From positions 1-6,783 of the forward strand of contig CALVOD010000072.1 of NCBI GenBank assembly GCA_944350065.1: a stretch of DNA of 6,783 bases, given 5' to 3'. Numbering within the stretch: the stretch's first letter is position 1; each line of letters opens with the position of its first letter. The stretch comes from an uncultured Clostridia bacterium. GTDB lineage: Bacteria > Bacillota > Clostridia > Christensenellales > DTU072. The position numbers were made by a program, and so were the translations under genes. Shown piece by piece: positions 1-5,592 of this stretch. Under the pieces are notes generated by a model. The model did not search any database, had not been told where the DNA came from, and saw only the letters and a program-made list of their open reading frames with translations.

Positions 1-473
1 CCGGTAAAAGTATAACCTTCGTGCACGGGAGCGGAAGGCGCTTGCGCCGCTTCGCCTTTCGGCACGGACACGGTCTCTATCGTTTCGCCCGTAAGTCCGT
101 CCACGAAAATCACCGTGTATTTAGGAATAAGATCTTCCTTATCGGTTGCGTCGAACACCGCGTAATAAGTGATATCCGAAGTAACCTTTTCGCCTTCGTC
201 AACCGTTTCGCCATTCTCCGAACGGCTCCAACCCGCGAATTCGTAGACGTACGTATCGTCTTCGTAATTTTCGGGAGCGTCTTTCGGGAAAGAAACAGCC
301 GCACCCTTTTCCGCTTCGTAGGAATGGAAAACTTCACCGTCGCAAACAAAGGTGATTTTGTACTTAGTTGCTTCCGTAACGTCGCCGTCTCCCTCTCCCT
401 TATCGGAGCAAGCGCTTAAAACCAGCGCGACGCCAAGCAACAAAAAAACGAGAACATATAAAGTTTTTTTCAT
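1..473 (-). CDS. Putative lipoprotein with InlB/Flg_new-type repeats (3' end off the window)
   Basis: The frame opens with ATG at 473 and runs without a stop off the left edge, giving 157 visible residues. Residues 1-22 are a lipoprotein signal peptide: MKK, a hydrophobic core, then the lipobox LSAC with Cys22 as the expected lipidation site, followed by an acidic, Gly-rich linker (SDKGEGDGD). From about residue 37 comes a module beginning KYKITFVCDGE with a central FAGWS and ending ITYYAVFDA. A second begins near residue 118 (KYTVIFVDGLTGETIETV) and reaches EGYTFT at the edge. Such modules (Listeria-Bacteroides / InlB B-repeat, Flg_new) are typical of surface proteins in Gram-positive gut bacteria. 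The protein is therefore probably anchored on the outer face of the membrane; its ligand is unknown. The ribosome site is weak (GGGG about 8 nt upstream). A strong promoter lies about 100 nt upstream, so the gene is probably transcribed independently of mscS. The call is good at family level only. Confidence 0.87.
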   Translation of the reverse strand, partial: MKKTLYVLVFLLLGVALVLSACSDKGEGDGDVTEATKYKITFVCDGEVFHSYEAEKGAAVSFPKDAPENYEDDTYVYEFAGWSRSENGETVDEGEKVTSDITYYAVFDATDKEDLIPKYTVIFVDGLTGETIETVSVPKGEAAQAPSAPVHEGYTFT

Positions 474-568
474 AATTCAGACCCCGACATTTCCCTATGT
501 TATTTCAGTATTTTTTTGTCGGACAGAAATACAAGTCGATCAATAATAAGAATTCCGACCGATGGTTA

Positions 569-597
569 ATTATAACATATACGCGCGCGTATGTCAA
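569..597 (-). promoter_or_regulatory. Consensus sigma-A promoter of the lipoprotein gene
   Basis: Read on the minus strand, TTGACA (592-597) and TATAAT (569-574) are both perfect consensus and are separated by exactly 17 nt. The -10 box is preceded by TG plus one base, an extended -10. Transcription should start near 562, leaving an untranslated leader of about 88 nt before the ATG at 473. The region upstream of the -35 is very AT-rich and could act as an UP element. Confidence 0.85.
579..592. promoter_or_regulatory. Operator-like palindrome in the promoter spacer
   Basis: ATACGCGCGCGTAT is a perfect 14-bp palindrome of alternating purines and pyrimidines. It fills most of the spacer between the -10 and -35 boxes. 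The half-site ATACGC occurs again at 601-606, so GCGTAT (587-592) and ATACGC (601-606) also form an inverted pair around the -35 box. A protein bound here would block RNA polymerase. No regulator gene is visible, so an operator role is inference. Confidence 0.35.
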
Positions 598-611
598 AAA
601 ATACGCATAGG

Positions 612-629
612 AATATTAAATTTAATATT
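612..629. repeat. Perfect AT-only palindrome, 18 bp
   Basis: AATATTAAATTTAATATT is its own reverse complement. It lies 14 bp upstream of the -35 box of the lipoprotein promoter. A second, shorter inverted repeat, GTCGA-AAA-TCGAC, follows at 633-645. The position suits an UP element or a regulator site, but in AT-rich intergenic DNA it may also be chance. Confidence 0.4.
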
Positions 630-662
630 TTTGTCGAAAATCGACGAAAAACAAAGTTTTCT

Positions 663-690
663 AAACAAAAACCGCCCTTAACGGGCGGTT
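663..690 (-). terminator. Intrinsic terminator after mscS
   Basis: On the minus strand AACCGCCC (690-683), loop GTTAA, GGGCGGTT (677-670) form an 8-bp GC-rich stem that runs into TTTTTGTTT. It sits about 27 nt after the mscS stop codon. A smaller hairpin (AAAGGT / ACCTTT, 701-717) lies between the two and touches the stop codon. Confidence 0.88.
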
Positions 691-716
691 ATTCCGTATT
701 AAAGGTCGAATACCTT

Positions 717-1754
717 TCAGCCGGACTGCGTTTCCTCGTCGCCGATACCGCGCGAAAGCGCGCGCTGTTCCTCCACGAAAGCCTTCGCTTCCGCGTGCTC
801 GCCTACGTTCGCTTTGTCGTAGCGTTGCGCTTCGTGCAATACCACCTGCGTGAAAGGAATATTGATATCGTTGCGGTCGAAAAGCAATTTGATTTGGCGG
901 TTAAGGTCGCGTTCCACCTGGAATTTCTGGCTCTCAACGCATTTAGCGGAAAAGCGCAGCCTTACTCCGGAAGCGCCGAGCGCGGAAACGCCCATATAAT
1001 ACGGTCCCTCCGAGATGTCGGGAATAGCCGCTTTGATGGCTTCGAGGTTGTTCTTGATCACCACCTCCACCCTCTCGAGCGACTCGCCGTACTCAATGTC
1101 GACCTCGCATATCGCGAGCGAAAGCTGACTGGTCATATTGACGAGCGTGCGTATATCGGAATTGTTGACCACTTTTATATCCCCGCCCGCGTCCTCTATC
1201 TGCGTGGTGCGGATACCTATCTCCTTGACCGTACCGCGGAATCCGTCCACGACTATAATGTCGCCGACGTCGAAAAGTTCTTCGAACACGATGAACAGTC
1301 CCGCGATGATGTCTTCGATGAGCGGCTGCGCGCCGAGACCGACTATAAGACTGAGGATACCTGCGCCGGCGAGCAACGTCGCGGTGTCCACGCCCCAGGC
1401 TTTAAGCACTACGAAAATCAGTACCAGCACCGCGAGATATTTGATGAAGCTACATACGAGAGCGACAATGGCTTTACCCTTTTTAAGAAATACGGCGCTT
1501 TTCTTGAGGACCAACCTTACGACAAAGGATAAGGAAAGCAGGAATACCGTGTATCCGAGAGTTCTCAGCCAGGGATTGGCAGTGGGATTGGTGATGAAGA
1601 TATTCAATCCGATATAGGCCTCCGAGCCCTCGCCGAATATCTTTTTCCCTCCTATTAGCAGCGCGTAATAAGTGAGCGCGACAAGTATCACGAGCACTTT
1701 AAGGACTATCGCCACTATTTCCTGCTTATCACGTTTTTTGACTTCAACCGACAT
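717..1754 (-). CDS. MscS-family small-conductance mechanosensitive ion channel
   Basis: This 345-residue membrane protein should open under membrane tension during hypo-osmotic shock and release solutes, probably as a heptamer like characterised MscS. Hydrophobic segments lie at about 12-34, 62-84 and 96-118. The pore helix TM3 (about 125-158) reads TLLAGAGILSLIVGLGAQ, the Gly/Ala-rich pattern of MscS. It is followed by the beta-domain signature FDVGDIIVVDGFRGTVKEIGIRTTQI (159-185) and VVNNSDI. The remainder to about 305 fits the cytoplasmic vestibule, and the last 40 residues are a charged tail. The start is ATG at 1754 because GGAGG lies 8 nt upstream. The GTG at 1769 opens the same frame, but it lies just upstream of that ribosome site, which would then be coding. 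The gene follows the membrane protein at 1808-3520 by 53 nt with no terminator between, so co-transcription is likely. YnaI/YbdG-like subfamilies were not distinguished. Confidence 0.93.
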   Translation of the reverse strand: MSVEVKKRDKQEIVAIVLKVLVILVALTYYALLIGGKKIFGEGSEAYIGLNIFITNPTANPWLRTLGYTVFLLSLSFVVRLVLKKSAVFLKKGKAIVALVCSFIKYLAVLVLIFVVLKAWGVDTATLLAGAGILSLIVGLGAQPLIEDIIAGLFIVFEELFDVGDIIVVDGFRGTVKEIGIRTTQIEDAGGDIKVVNNSDIRTLVNMTSQLSLAICEVDIEYGESLERVEVVIKNNLEAIKAAIPDISEGPYYMGVSALGASGVRLRFSAKCVESQKFQVERDLNRQIKLLFDRNDINIPFTQVVLHEAQRYDKANVGEHAEAKAFVEEQRALSRGIGDEETQSG

Positions 1755-1760
1755 TTGTTT

Positions 1761-1767
1761 TTCCTCC
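1761..1767 (-). promoter_or_regulatory. Ribosome binding site that fixes the mscS start
   Basis: GGAGGAA on the minus strand contains the full anti-Shine-Dalgarno core. Its GGAGG lies 8 nt before ATG 1754. This rules out the upstream GTG at 1769 as the main start. Confidence 0.85.
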
Positions 1768-1807
1768 ACAAAAGGATATTTTTAATTTATATTTGTTTTT
1801 GAAACCG

Positions 1808-3520
1808 TTATGGCGACGGATTATAGTCAAAATCCGCGTATGCCGCGAGATATGAGTAGTCCGCGTATTTCGGATCGTCGGATCTTATACGGAATTCCGC
1901 GACGTAACGCGAATTGTATACGGTCACGTTATTTATATTTACCGTAAACGTCACCGAGTTTCCGTCGAACTGCCCCGCTGCGGTGAGATCGAAGTTTTCG
2001 ATGACCTGCGTCTCGACGTTTCCGAAAAGCAATATAGCTATATCGAATACGAGCGAGCCGTCCGGCGCAGTCGGTAATTTAGTATAATCTTCGAATGTGA
2101 CGGAGAGACTGGCTACGGAATCGAGCTCATCGTAGCTTACCGTCGGACGGAGTATCTCCGGAGAAGACGACGTGTCGATCGGCACGTCGATCTTACAGAT
2201 ATAAGTATCCGTTTCCGAGACTTCGTCCCCCGGCGTCCCTTGATTTATCTCCAGAACATAATTTCTGTTGCGGGAAGCGTACTCGTGCAAAACGGTCACG
2301 GTACCTACTTCTTTGTCGTATATGACAGGCAACCATTCGTAAAATGTATCCGTTTCCACGCAATCGAAAGACAGATCCCCGCCGTAATGCTCGTATGCCG
2401 CTTGCGTGAGTTTATAAACGGTAGCGTCCTCGGTGCTTTCCGCAAGTTCCAGAATAGCGGGTAAGGTGTAGAGGCGCATTTCCGAACTGGTGTCGAGCGC
2501 AGGATCGGTTGAGTAGAATTCTATAAAGAAATAATACGACTCGCCCGGATTGAGATAATCGAACACGACTTCGTGTTCGCCCTGCTCGGTCAGATCGAAA
2601 TTTTGCATTACTTCGTCCGTAGCGCTGCGCCTTATGAAAATCGAATCGTAACCGTGCGGCGCCGTGAAGAACTTGAAAACGACGCTTGTCGGCAGCACCG
2701 TGACCGAAGTGATGCGCGAAGGCGCGTACGTCGTAGTGAACGTATGGGTATATACGCCGTTACCCGAAGCGTCTACAAGCGTCGCGTCGTAGCTCGTATC
2801 GCTTACGAGTCCTCTTGCGAAAGTTGCGTGCGTGAGCGGATCCAAAGTGTATTCCAGCAAAGTTTTGTCCATGCCGTGCTCGCGTATCTCGACGACAAAT
2901 TCGCCGCCCGCTACCGATTCGTCTATAATATATTTAAGTTCCGCGGTATGGAAAGATATATCGCTGGTTTCGTCGAAAGCATAGAGAGATTTAGTAGCTG
3001 TAGCTACATTTTGACTGAAATAGGCGCTTCCGCTCGAAGCGGCGCGCACTGCAAACACATATTCGGTAGCTTCGCTCAGACCGTTGAATTCGATATACGC
3101 GGTACCCGACGAAGGCAGTTTGTATTCGCGGTACTCGTTACGGTTGGAAAGAGTCGCCACGAGCTCCACGCCTGACGGATTGTCTATCTCCACCGTTGCG
3201 GTGAGCGAGTCGGCGTCCACCGCGATACCGAGAAGCGCCACGGAGACCATCGCCATCACCGCGGTGACCGTAACCACCGCGGCGCCCGCCGATACGAGCA
3301 ACGCCGCCACGAGTTTCGTAGTGGTCTTTTTCTTACGCGAAGCGCGCTTTGGGAACGATGTCCCTTTCGCGGTTGCGTTAGTCTCAGAACCTACCGCGGA
3401 ATATTCTTTGTAACCTGCGCTTTCCTTAGCGGAAAGGCGCTCGGAATATCGCGAATTTTCTTCCGAGCGGTACACTTCCGCATAGCGCGTATTTTCTTCA
3501 CCCTTGCCGGACGAGGACAT
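1808..3520 (-). CDS. Single-pass membrane protein with fibronectin-III-like extracellular domains
   Basis: I do not recognise a named family. The 570-residue product has three parts. Residues 1-69 are hydrophilic, with three 12-residue repeats (8-43) and a basic patch (KRASRKKKTTTK) next to the membrane. Residues 70-101 are a long hydrophobic, Ala/Val/Gly-rich segment. Residues 102-570 are acidic and beta-strand-like. By the positive-inside rule the N-terminus is cytoplasmic and the large part is outside. The outer part contains several modules of about 90 residues with fibronectin-III-like features, such as LSEATEYVFAVRA (about 150), LNPGESYYFFIEF and YVAEFRIRS near the end. Two modules share a similar strand, VMQNFDLT and VIENFDLT. 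ATG at 3520 is preferred: GGAG lies 5 nt upstream, whereas the in-frame GTG at 3526 overlaps it. The gene has its own promoter in the region shared with yqeY and probably continues into mscS. A surface adhesion or envelope-sensing role is only a guess. Confidence 0.85.
   Translation of the reverse strand: MSSSGKGEENTRYAEVYRSEENSRYSERLSAKESAGYKEYSAVGSETNATAKGTSFPKRASRKKKTTTKLVAALLVSAGAAVVTVTAVMAMVSVALLGIAVDADSLTATVEIDNPSGVELVATLSNRNEYREYKLPSSGTAYIEFNGLSEATEYVFAVRAASSGSAYFSQNVATATKSLYAFDETSDISFHTAELKYIIDESVAGGEFVVEIREHGMDKTLLEYTLDPLTHATFARGLVSDTSYDATLVDASGNGVYTHTFTTTYAPSRITSVTVLPTSVVFKFFTAPHGYDSIFIRRSATDEVMQNFDLTEQGEHEVVFDYLNPGESYYFFIEFYSTDPALDTSSEMRLYTLPAILELAESTEDATVYKLTQAAYEHYGGDLSFDCVETDTFYEWLPVIYDKEVGTVTVLHEYASRNRNYVLEINQGTPGDEVSETDTYICKIDVPIDTSSSPEILRPTVSYDELDSVASLSVTFEDYTKLPTAPDGSLVFDIAILLFGNVETQVIENFDLTAAGQFDGNSVTFTVNINNVTVYNSRYVAEFRIRSDDPKYADYSYLAAYADFDYNPSP
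3392..3499 (-). repeat. Three tandem 12-residue (36-nt) repeats in the cytoplasmic tail
   Basis: The units read EENTRYAEVYRS, EENSRYSERLSA and KESAGYKEYSAV in immediate succession at residues 8-43 of the membrane protein. The Glu at position 2, Tyr at position 6 and Glu at position 8 are kept in all three. The nucleotide units are diverged, so this is an old or selected repeat rather than a fresh duplication. Confidence 0.7.
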
Positions 3521-3562
3521 ATTCACTCCGTTATTTTTTAAGCGCCGACCGCTTGCGTCTTT

Positions 3563-3591
3563 ATTATAGCAAGTGCTCTATTTAAATTCAA
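3563..3591 (-). promoter_or_regulatory. Promoter of the membrane-protein (and mscS) unit
   Basis: On the minus strand TTGAAT (3586-3591) and TATAAT (3563-3568) are 17 nt apart, and TGC before the -10 makes it an extended -10. The start should be near 3556, giving a short leader of about 36 nt. That leader holds a small hairpin (AAGCG / CGCTT, 3540-3554). It is divergent from, and close to, the yqeY promoter. Confidence 0.78.
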
Positions 3592-3629
3592 TATATAAAT
3601 TAACTTTTACGCAACGCGCGCCCCGCGGG

Positions 3630-3658
3630 TTGACAAACGCGGCGAGCGGTATTATAAT
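3630..3658 (+). promoter_or_regulatory. Consensus sigma-A promoter of yqeY
   Basis: TTGACA (3630-3635) and TATAAT (3653-3658) are perfect and separated by 17 nt. The expected start near 3665 leaves an untranslated leader of only about 20 nt, just enough for the ribosome site AGGAG at 3674-3678. Confidence 0.88.
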
Positions 3659-3684
3659 GCAATTAAAATTTACAGGAGCGTCGT

Positions 3685-4110
3685 ATGTTACAGGACGATA
3701 TCAAAAAAGCGCGCATAGAAGCGATGAAAGCCAAAGACAAAACCACCCTCAACGTATTGAGCGTGGTGCTCAACAAAATAATGCTCGCCACCATCGACAA
3801 ACGCGAGAAGGGCGAAACTCTTACGGACGCCGACGTTGTGGGTATTCTTCAGAAAACGGTCAAGGAACTCGGCGACGAACGCGAAGGCTTCTTGAAAGCA
3901 GACCGTCCCGAAAAGGTCGCGGAACTCGACGCGCAGATAGCGACGGTGAACGGCTTCCTTCCCAAGATGATGAGCGCAGAAGAAATCGCCGCCGTGATAA
4001 TGACTCTCGAAGATAAAAGCGTTCCCGCCGTAATGCGCTATTTCAAAGCCGAATATGCGGGAAAATGCGAAATGCGCACCGTAAGCGAAGTTCTCAAGAC
4101 CGTTAAATAA
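3685..4110 (+). CDS. yqeY: GatB/YqeY domain-containing protein
   Basis: This small soluble protein of 141 residues spans about the usual length of the stand-alone YqeY family. Family features seen are the opening MLQDDIKKARIEAMKAKDKTTLNVLSVV, the segment LTDADVVGILQKTVKELGDEREGFLKADRPEKVAELDAQIATVNGFLPKMMS, and the C-terminal VMRYFKAEYAGKCEMRTVSEVLK. The domain resembles the tail of the GatB subunit of tRNA-dependent amidotransferase, which binds tRNA. The role of stand-alone YqeY is not firmly established, so tRNA binding is inference. AGGAG lies 6 nt before the ATG, which supports the start. It has its own strong promoter and terminator and looks monocistronic. It is the only plus-strand gene in the window. 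Confidence 0.92.
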   Translation: MLQDDIKKARIEAMKAKDKTTLNVLSVVLNKIMLATIDKREKGETLTDADVVGILQKTVKELGDEREGFLKADRPEKVAELDAQIATVNGFLPKMMSAEEIAAVIMTLEDKSVPAVMRYFKAEYAGKCEMRTVSEVLKTVK

Positions 4111-4133
4111 GTTTTCCCCTCCTATTAAAAATC

Positions 4134-4163
4134 ACGCGCCCCGTAAATCGGGACGCGTTTTTT
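4134..4163 (+). terminator. Intrinsic terminator of yqeY, possibly bidirectional
   Basis: ACGCGCCCCG (4134-4143), loop TAAAT and CGGGACGCGT (4149-4158) form a 10-position stem with one C-A mismatch, followed by six T (4158-4163). It starts 23 nt after the yqeY stop. On the other strand the same stem is followed by GATTTTT, so it may also stop pheA transcripts arriving from the right. Confidence 0.85.
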
Positions 4164-4179
4164 ATGCGGTGAAATTGAC

Positions 4180-4197
4180 CGACGGCTTCTTCCGTCG
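4180..4197 (-). other. Small hairpin just after pheA
   Basis: CGACGG and CCGTCG flank a 6-nt loop, 23 nt beyond the pheA stop codon. No proper T-run follows on the minus strand (TCAATTTC), so it is at best a weak terminator or a 3'-end stabiliser ahead of the stronger stem at 4134-4158. Confidence 0.35.
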
Positions 4198-4220
4198 CAC
4201 AATTACGTTTATCGCGTTCG

Positions 4221-5363
4221 TTACATTATTTCGCGGTAGCTGCCGAGGAAAACGAAACGGTCGCATTCGTTGTCGAGTTCCGCTATCAGGTTACGCACTT
4301 CGGCTCTGTCGATTTTCGCTTCGAAATCGAAATAGAACGCGAATTCGAAATCGGTATTCCCTATCGGACGGCTTTCAAGTTTGGTGAGGTTGAGTCCGAG
4401 GGTGGAAAATCTGTTGAGCAATTTATTGAGGCTGCCCGCTTCGTGCGGCAAATTCACCATAATGCTGATTTTGTCGGAATCTTCGTACACGTGCAGTTCC
4501 TTCGAAATAGCTATGAAACGCGTATAATTATTCTCGTTGTCCTGAATGTTGGGCATTATGACTTTGAGCCCGTATATTCCCGCGCAATCCCTCGACGAGA
4601 TGCAGGCTACGTCCTTCCTCCCCGATTCTGCCACTATCCGCGCGGCGCTCGCGGTATTCTCCGTCACCGTGACTTTAACGTCTTTCAAGCCGCGTATGAA
4701 TTCAGCGCATTGCTCTATCGCCTGACGGTGCGAATATATCTCTTTGACGTCTTTCAGTTCGGTTCCCGCGTTCGCGAGCAAATAGTGCTGCACGCGCAGC
4801 CTTACGGCGCGTACGATATAGCAATTATGCTTCTGCATCAGATCGTATACGCTGTTCACGCTTCCGACTGAGCTGTTTTCTATAGGCAGCACGCCGTATT
4901 CGCATAGCCCGCTCTCCACGGCGTTGAATACCGCGTTCCAGTCCTTGAAATACAATATGTCGCTCAAGCCGAACATTTTATCCGCGGCAATCTGCGCGTA
5001 TGCACCCGCTACGCCCTGACAGGCTACCGAAGCGGAAACGGGGAAAGGCGCAAAGCCCTCTTTAAGCGCCTCGTCTATTTCGCGTCTCACTTTGGATTCC
5101 GCGTGTACGCAACGCGAACGGTACGCTTTCGCCGTGTTGAAAATGCTGTCGAATACCTGCTTGGCGTACAGCTTCACTTCGTCGGGCATTTTTGCCGTCA
5201 CTCTGTTGAGCGTGGCTTTGTCCACGAGCGAACCGTCCGTCGCCAACACGTCTCGGCTTGCGTCTTTGACGATTTCGCTCTCGAGAGACATTCTCTCGAG
5301 ATACAACGCCGCTATTTTATCGTCTATGGCGTCGATTTCCGTTCTGATTTCTTTTGCGTTCAT
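4221..5363 (-). CDS. pheA: Chorismate mutase / prephenate dehydratase (P-protein) with ACT domain
   Basis: This cytoplasmic enzyme of phenylalanine synthesis has 380 residues, close to the length of E. coli PheA. Prephenate dehydratase converts prephenate to phenylpyruvate, and the mutase makes prephenate from chorismate. The AroQ-like mutase domain (about 1-85) keeps both expected arginines (R7, R24) but not K39, R51 and Q88 of E. coli, which align with A35, V47 and R82. The dehydratase domain (about 105-290) has GVAGAYAQIAA, PIENSSVGSV (160-169), YSHRQAIEQC and the catalytic YTRF (T281). The ACT domain (about 298-380) has HEAGSLNKLL and ESRP (330-333), the Phe-binding feedback site. Two ATG codons are adjacent (5366, 5363). 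The second is preferred because GAGGTGA at 5368-5374 leaves 4 nt to it but only 1 nt to the first. The gene lies downstream of a Phe-rich leader peptide and attenuator and converges with yqeY. The dehydratase call is firm; mutase activity is uncertain. Confidence 0.95.
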   Translation of the reverse strand: MNAKEIRTEIDAIDDKIAALYLERMSLESEIVKDASRDVLATDGSLVDKATLNRVTAKMPDEVKLYAKQVFDSIFNTAKAYRSRCVHAESKVRREIDEALKEGFAPFPVSASVACQGVAGAYAQIAADKMFGLSDILYFKDWNAVFNAVESGLCEYGVLPIENSSVGSVNSVYDLMQKHNCYIVRAVRLRVQHYLLANAGTELKDVKEIYSHRQAIEQCAEFIRGLKDVKVTVTENTASAARIVAESGRKDVACISSRDCAGIYGLKVIMPNIQDNENNYTRFIAISKELHVYEDSDKISIMVNLPHEAGSLNKLLNRFSTLGLNLTKLESRPIGNTDFEFAFYFDFEAKIDRAEVRNLIAELDNECDRFVFLGSYREIM

Positions 5364-5387
5364 CATTTCACCTCATATTTTATATTG

Positions 5388-5411
5388 AAAAACCGCACCT
5401 TCCGGTGCGGT
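5388..5411 (-). terminator. Attenuator terminator (3:4 hairpin) in the pheA leader
   Basis: On the minus strand ACCGCACC (5411-5404), a GGAA tetraloop of GNRA type and GGTGCGGT (5399-5392) form a perfect 8-bp stem, followed at once by TTTTT (5392-5388). It ends 14 nt before the pheA ribosome site, so it must be avoided for pheA to be expressed from its own promoter. It would also stop any read-through from the larA-family gene, which has no clear terminator of its own. Confidence 0.9.
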
Positions 5412-5510
5412 CCGCGTTTACTTGTATCAACGAATTTTCCGCACCGTCAGGCGATCGCTTGTAAGCAACCTCTAAAGAAAAAGCTAAAGCTAAAGCCGAA
5501 TACGGAACGG
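5403..5510 (-). promoter_or_regulatory. Phenylalanine attenuator: competing leader RNA structures
   Basis: Segment 2, CGGTGCGG (5446-5439), is perfectly complementary over 8 bp to segment 3, CCGCACCG (5410-5403). This 2:3 antiterminator uses the 5' arm of the terminator and excludes it. Segment 1, CCGTTCCGT (5510-5502), can pair with ACGGTGCGG (5447-5439) at 8 of 9 positions including one wobble, giving the 1:2 protector stem. Segment 1 lies in leader codons 5-8 just before the Phe codons, and segment 2 begins at the leader stop codon. A ribosome stalled at the early Phe codons would cover segment 1 and free 2:3. A ribosome at the stop would cover segment 2 and allow the terminator. This is the E. 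coli pheL logic; function is inferred from geometry. Confidence 0.83.
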
Positions 5511-5524
5511 TTTACGTTTTTCAT
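5447..5524 (-). CDS. pheL: Phenylalanine-rich leader peptide of pheA
   Basis: This is a 25-codon frame with ATG at 5524 and TGA at 5447-5449. It begins MKNVNRS, continues VFGFSFSFFFR and ends GCLQAIA. Six of the nine codons for residues 9-17 are Phe (TTC or TTT). The peptide itself needs no function: its translation rate would sense charged Phe-tRNA and set the fold of the leader RNA ahead of pheA. It is analogous to E. coli PheL, whose product also carries runs of Phe. There is no Shine-Dalgarno sequence, and the promoter predicts transcription starting at or within about 3 nt of the ATG, so translation is probably leaderless. The frame stays open upstream into the larA-family gene, but the promoter position makes the longer version unlikely. 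The name is by analogy, not by sequence homology. Confidence 0.85.
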   Translation of the reverse strand: MKNVNRSVFGFSFSFFFRGCLQAIA

Positions 5525-5530
5525 AACGAT

Positions 5531-5559
5531 ATCATATACCTTTTTGCGCCGCGAGTCAA
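5531..5559 (-). promoter_or_regulatory. Promoter of the pheA leader and pheA
   Basis: On the minus strand TTGACT (5554-5559) and TATGAT (5531-5536) are separated by 17 nt, one mismatch from consensus in each box. Counting 7 nt from the end of the -10 box places the start at A5524, the first base of the leader peptide ATG. The -35 box lies 33 nt beyond the stop of the upstream larA-family gene. Confidence 0.82.
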
Positions 5560-5592
5560 CCGCTACGCTATAATTTGCTCCGACACTTTCGT

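Noticed and set aside
470..490. Six-codon frame whose TGA overlaps the lipoprotein ATG
   Set aside because: The only possible ribosome site (AGGGA) is too close to its ATG, and the peptide has no informative composition, so it is probably chance.
591..1532. Long plus-strand open frame (313 codons) opposite mscS
   Set aside because: It lies antisense to a clear MscS gene, starts inside the promoter of the lipoprotein gene, crosses the mscS terminator and has an Arg/His-rich composition typical of a shadow frame.
1820..1825. TATAAT on the minus strand as an mscS promoter
   Set aside because: No TTGACA-like box lies at 16-18 nt spacing, and the hexamer is within the last codons (Tyr-Asn-Pro) of the upstream gene.
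3540..3554. Hairpin AAGCG / CGCTT in the leader of the membrane-protein gene
   Set aside because: It has only five base pairs and is followed by A rather than T on the transcript, so it is neither a terminator nor a convincing riboswitch.
5388..5530. T-box riboswitch in the pheA leader
   Set aside because: The leader is only about 140 nt and lacks the conserved T-box sequence AGGGUGGNACCGCG, with no recognisable specifier stem. The Phe-rich reading frame explains the structure better.
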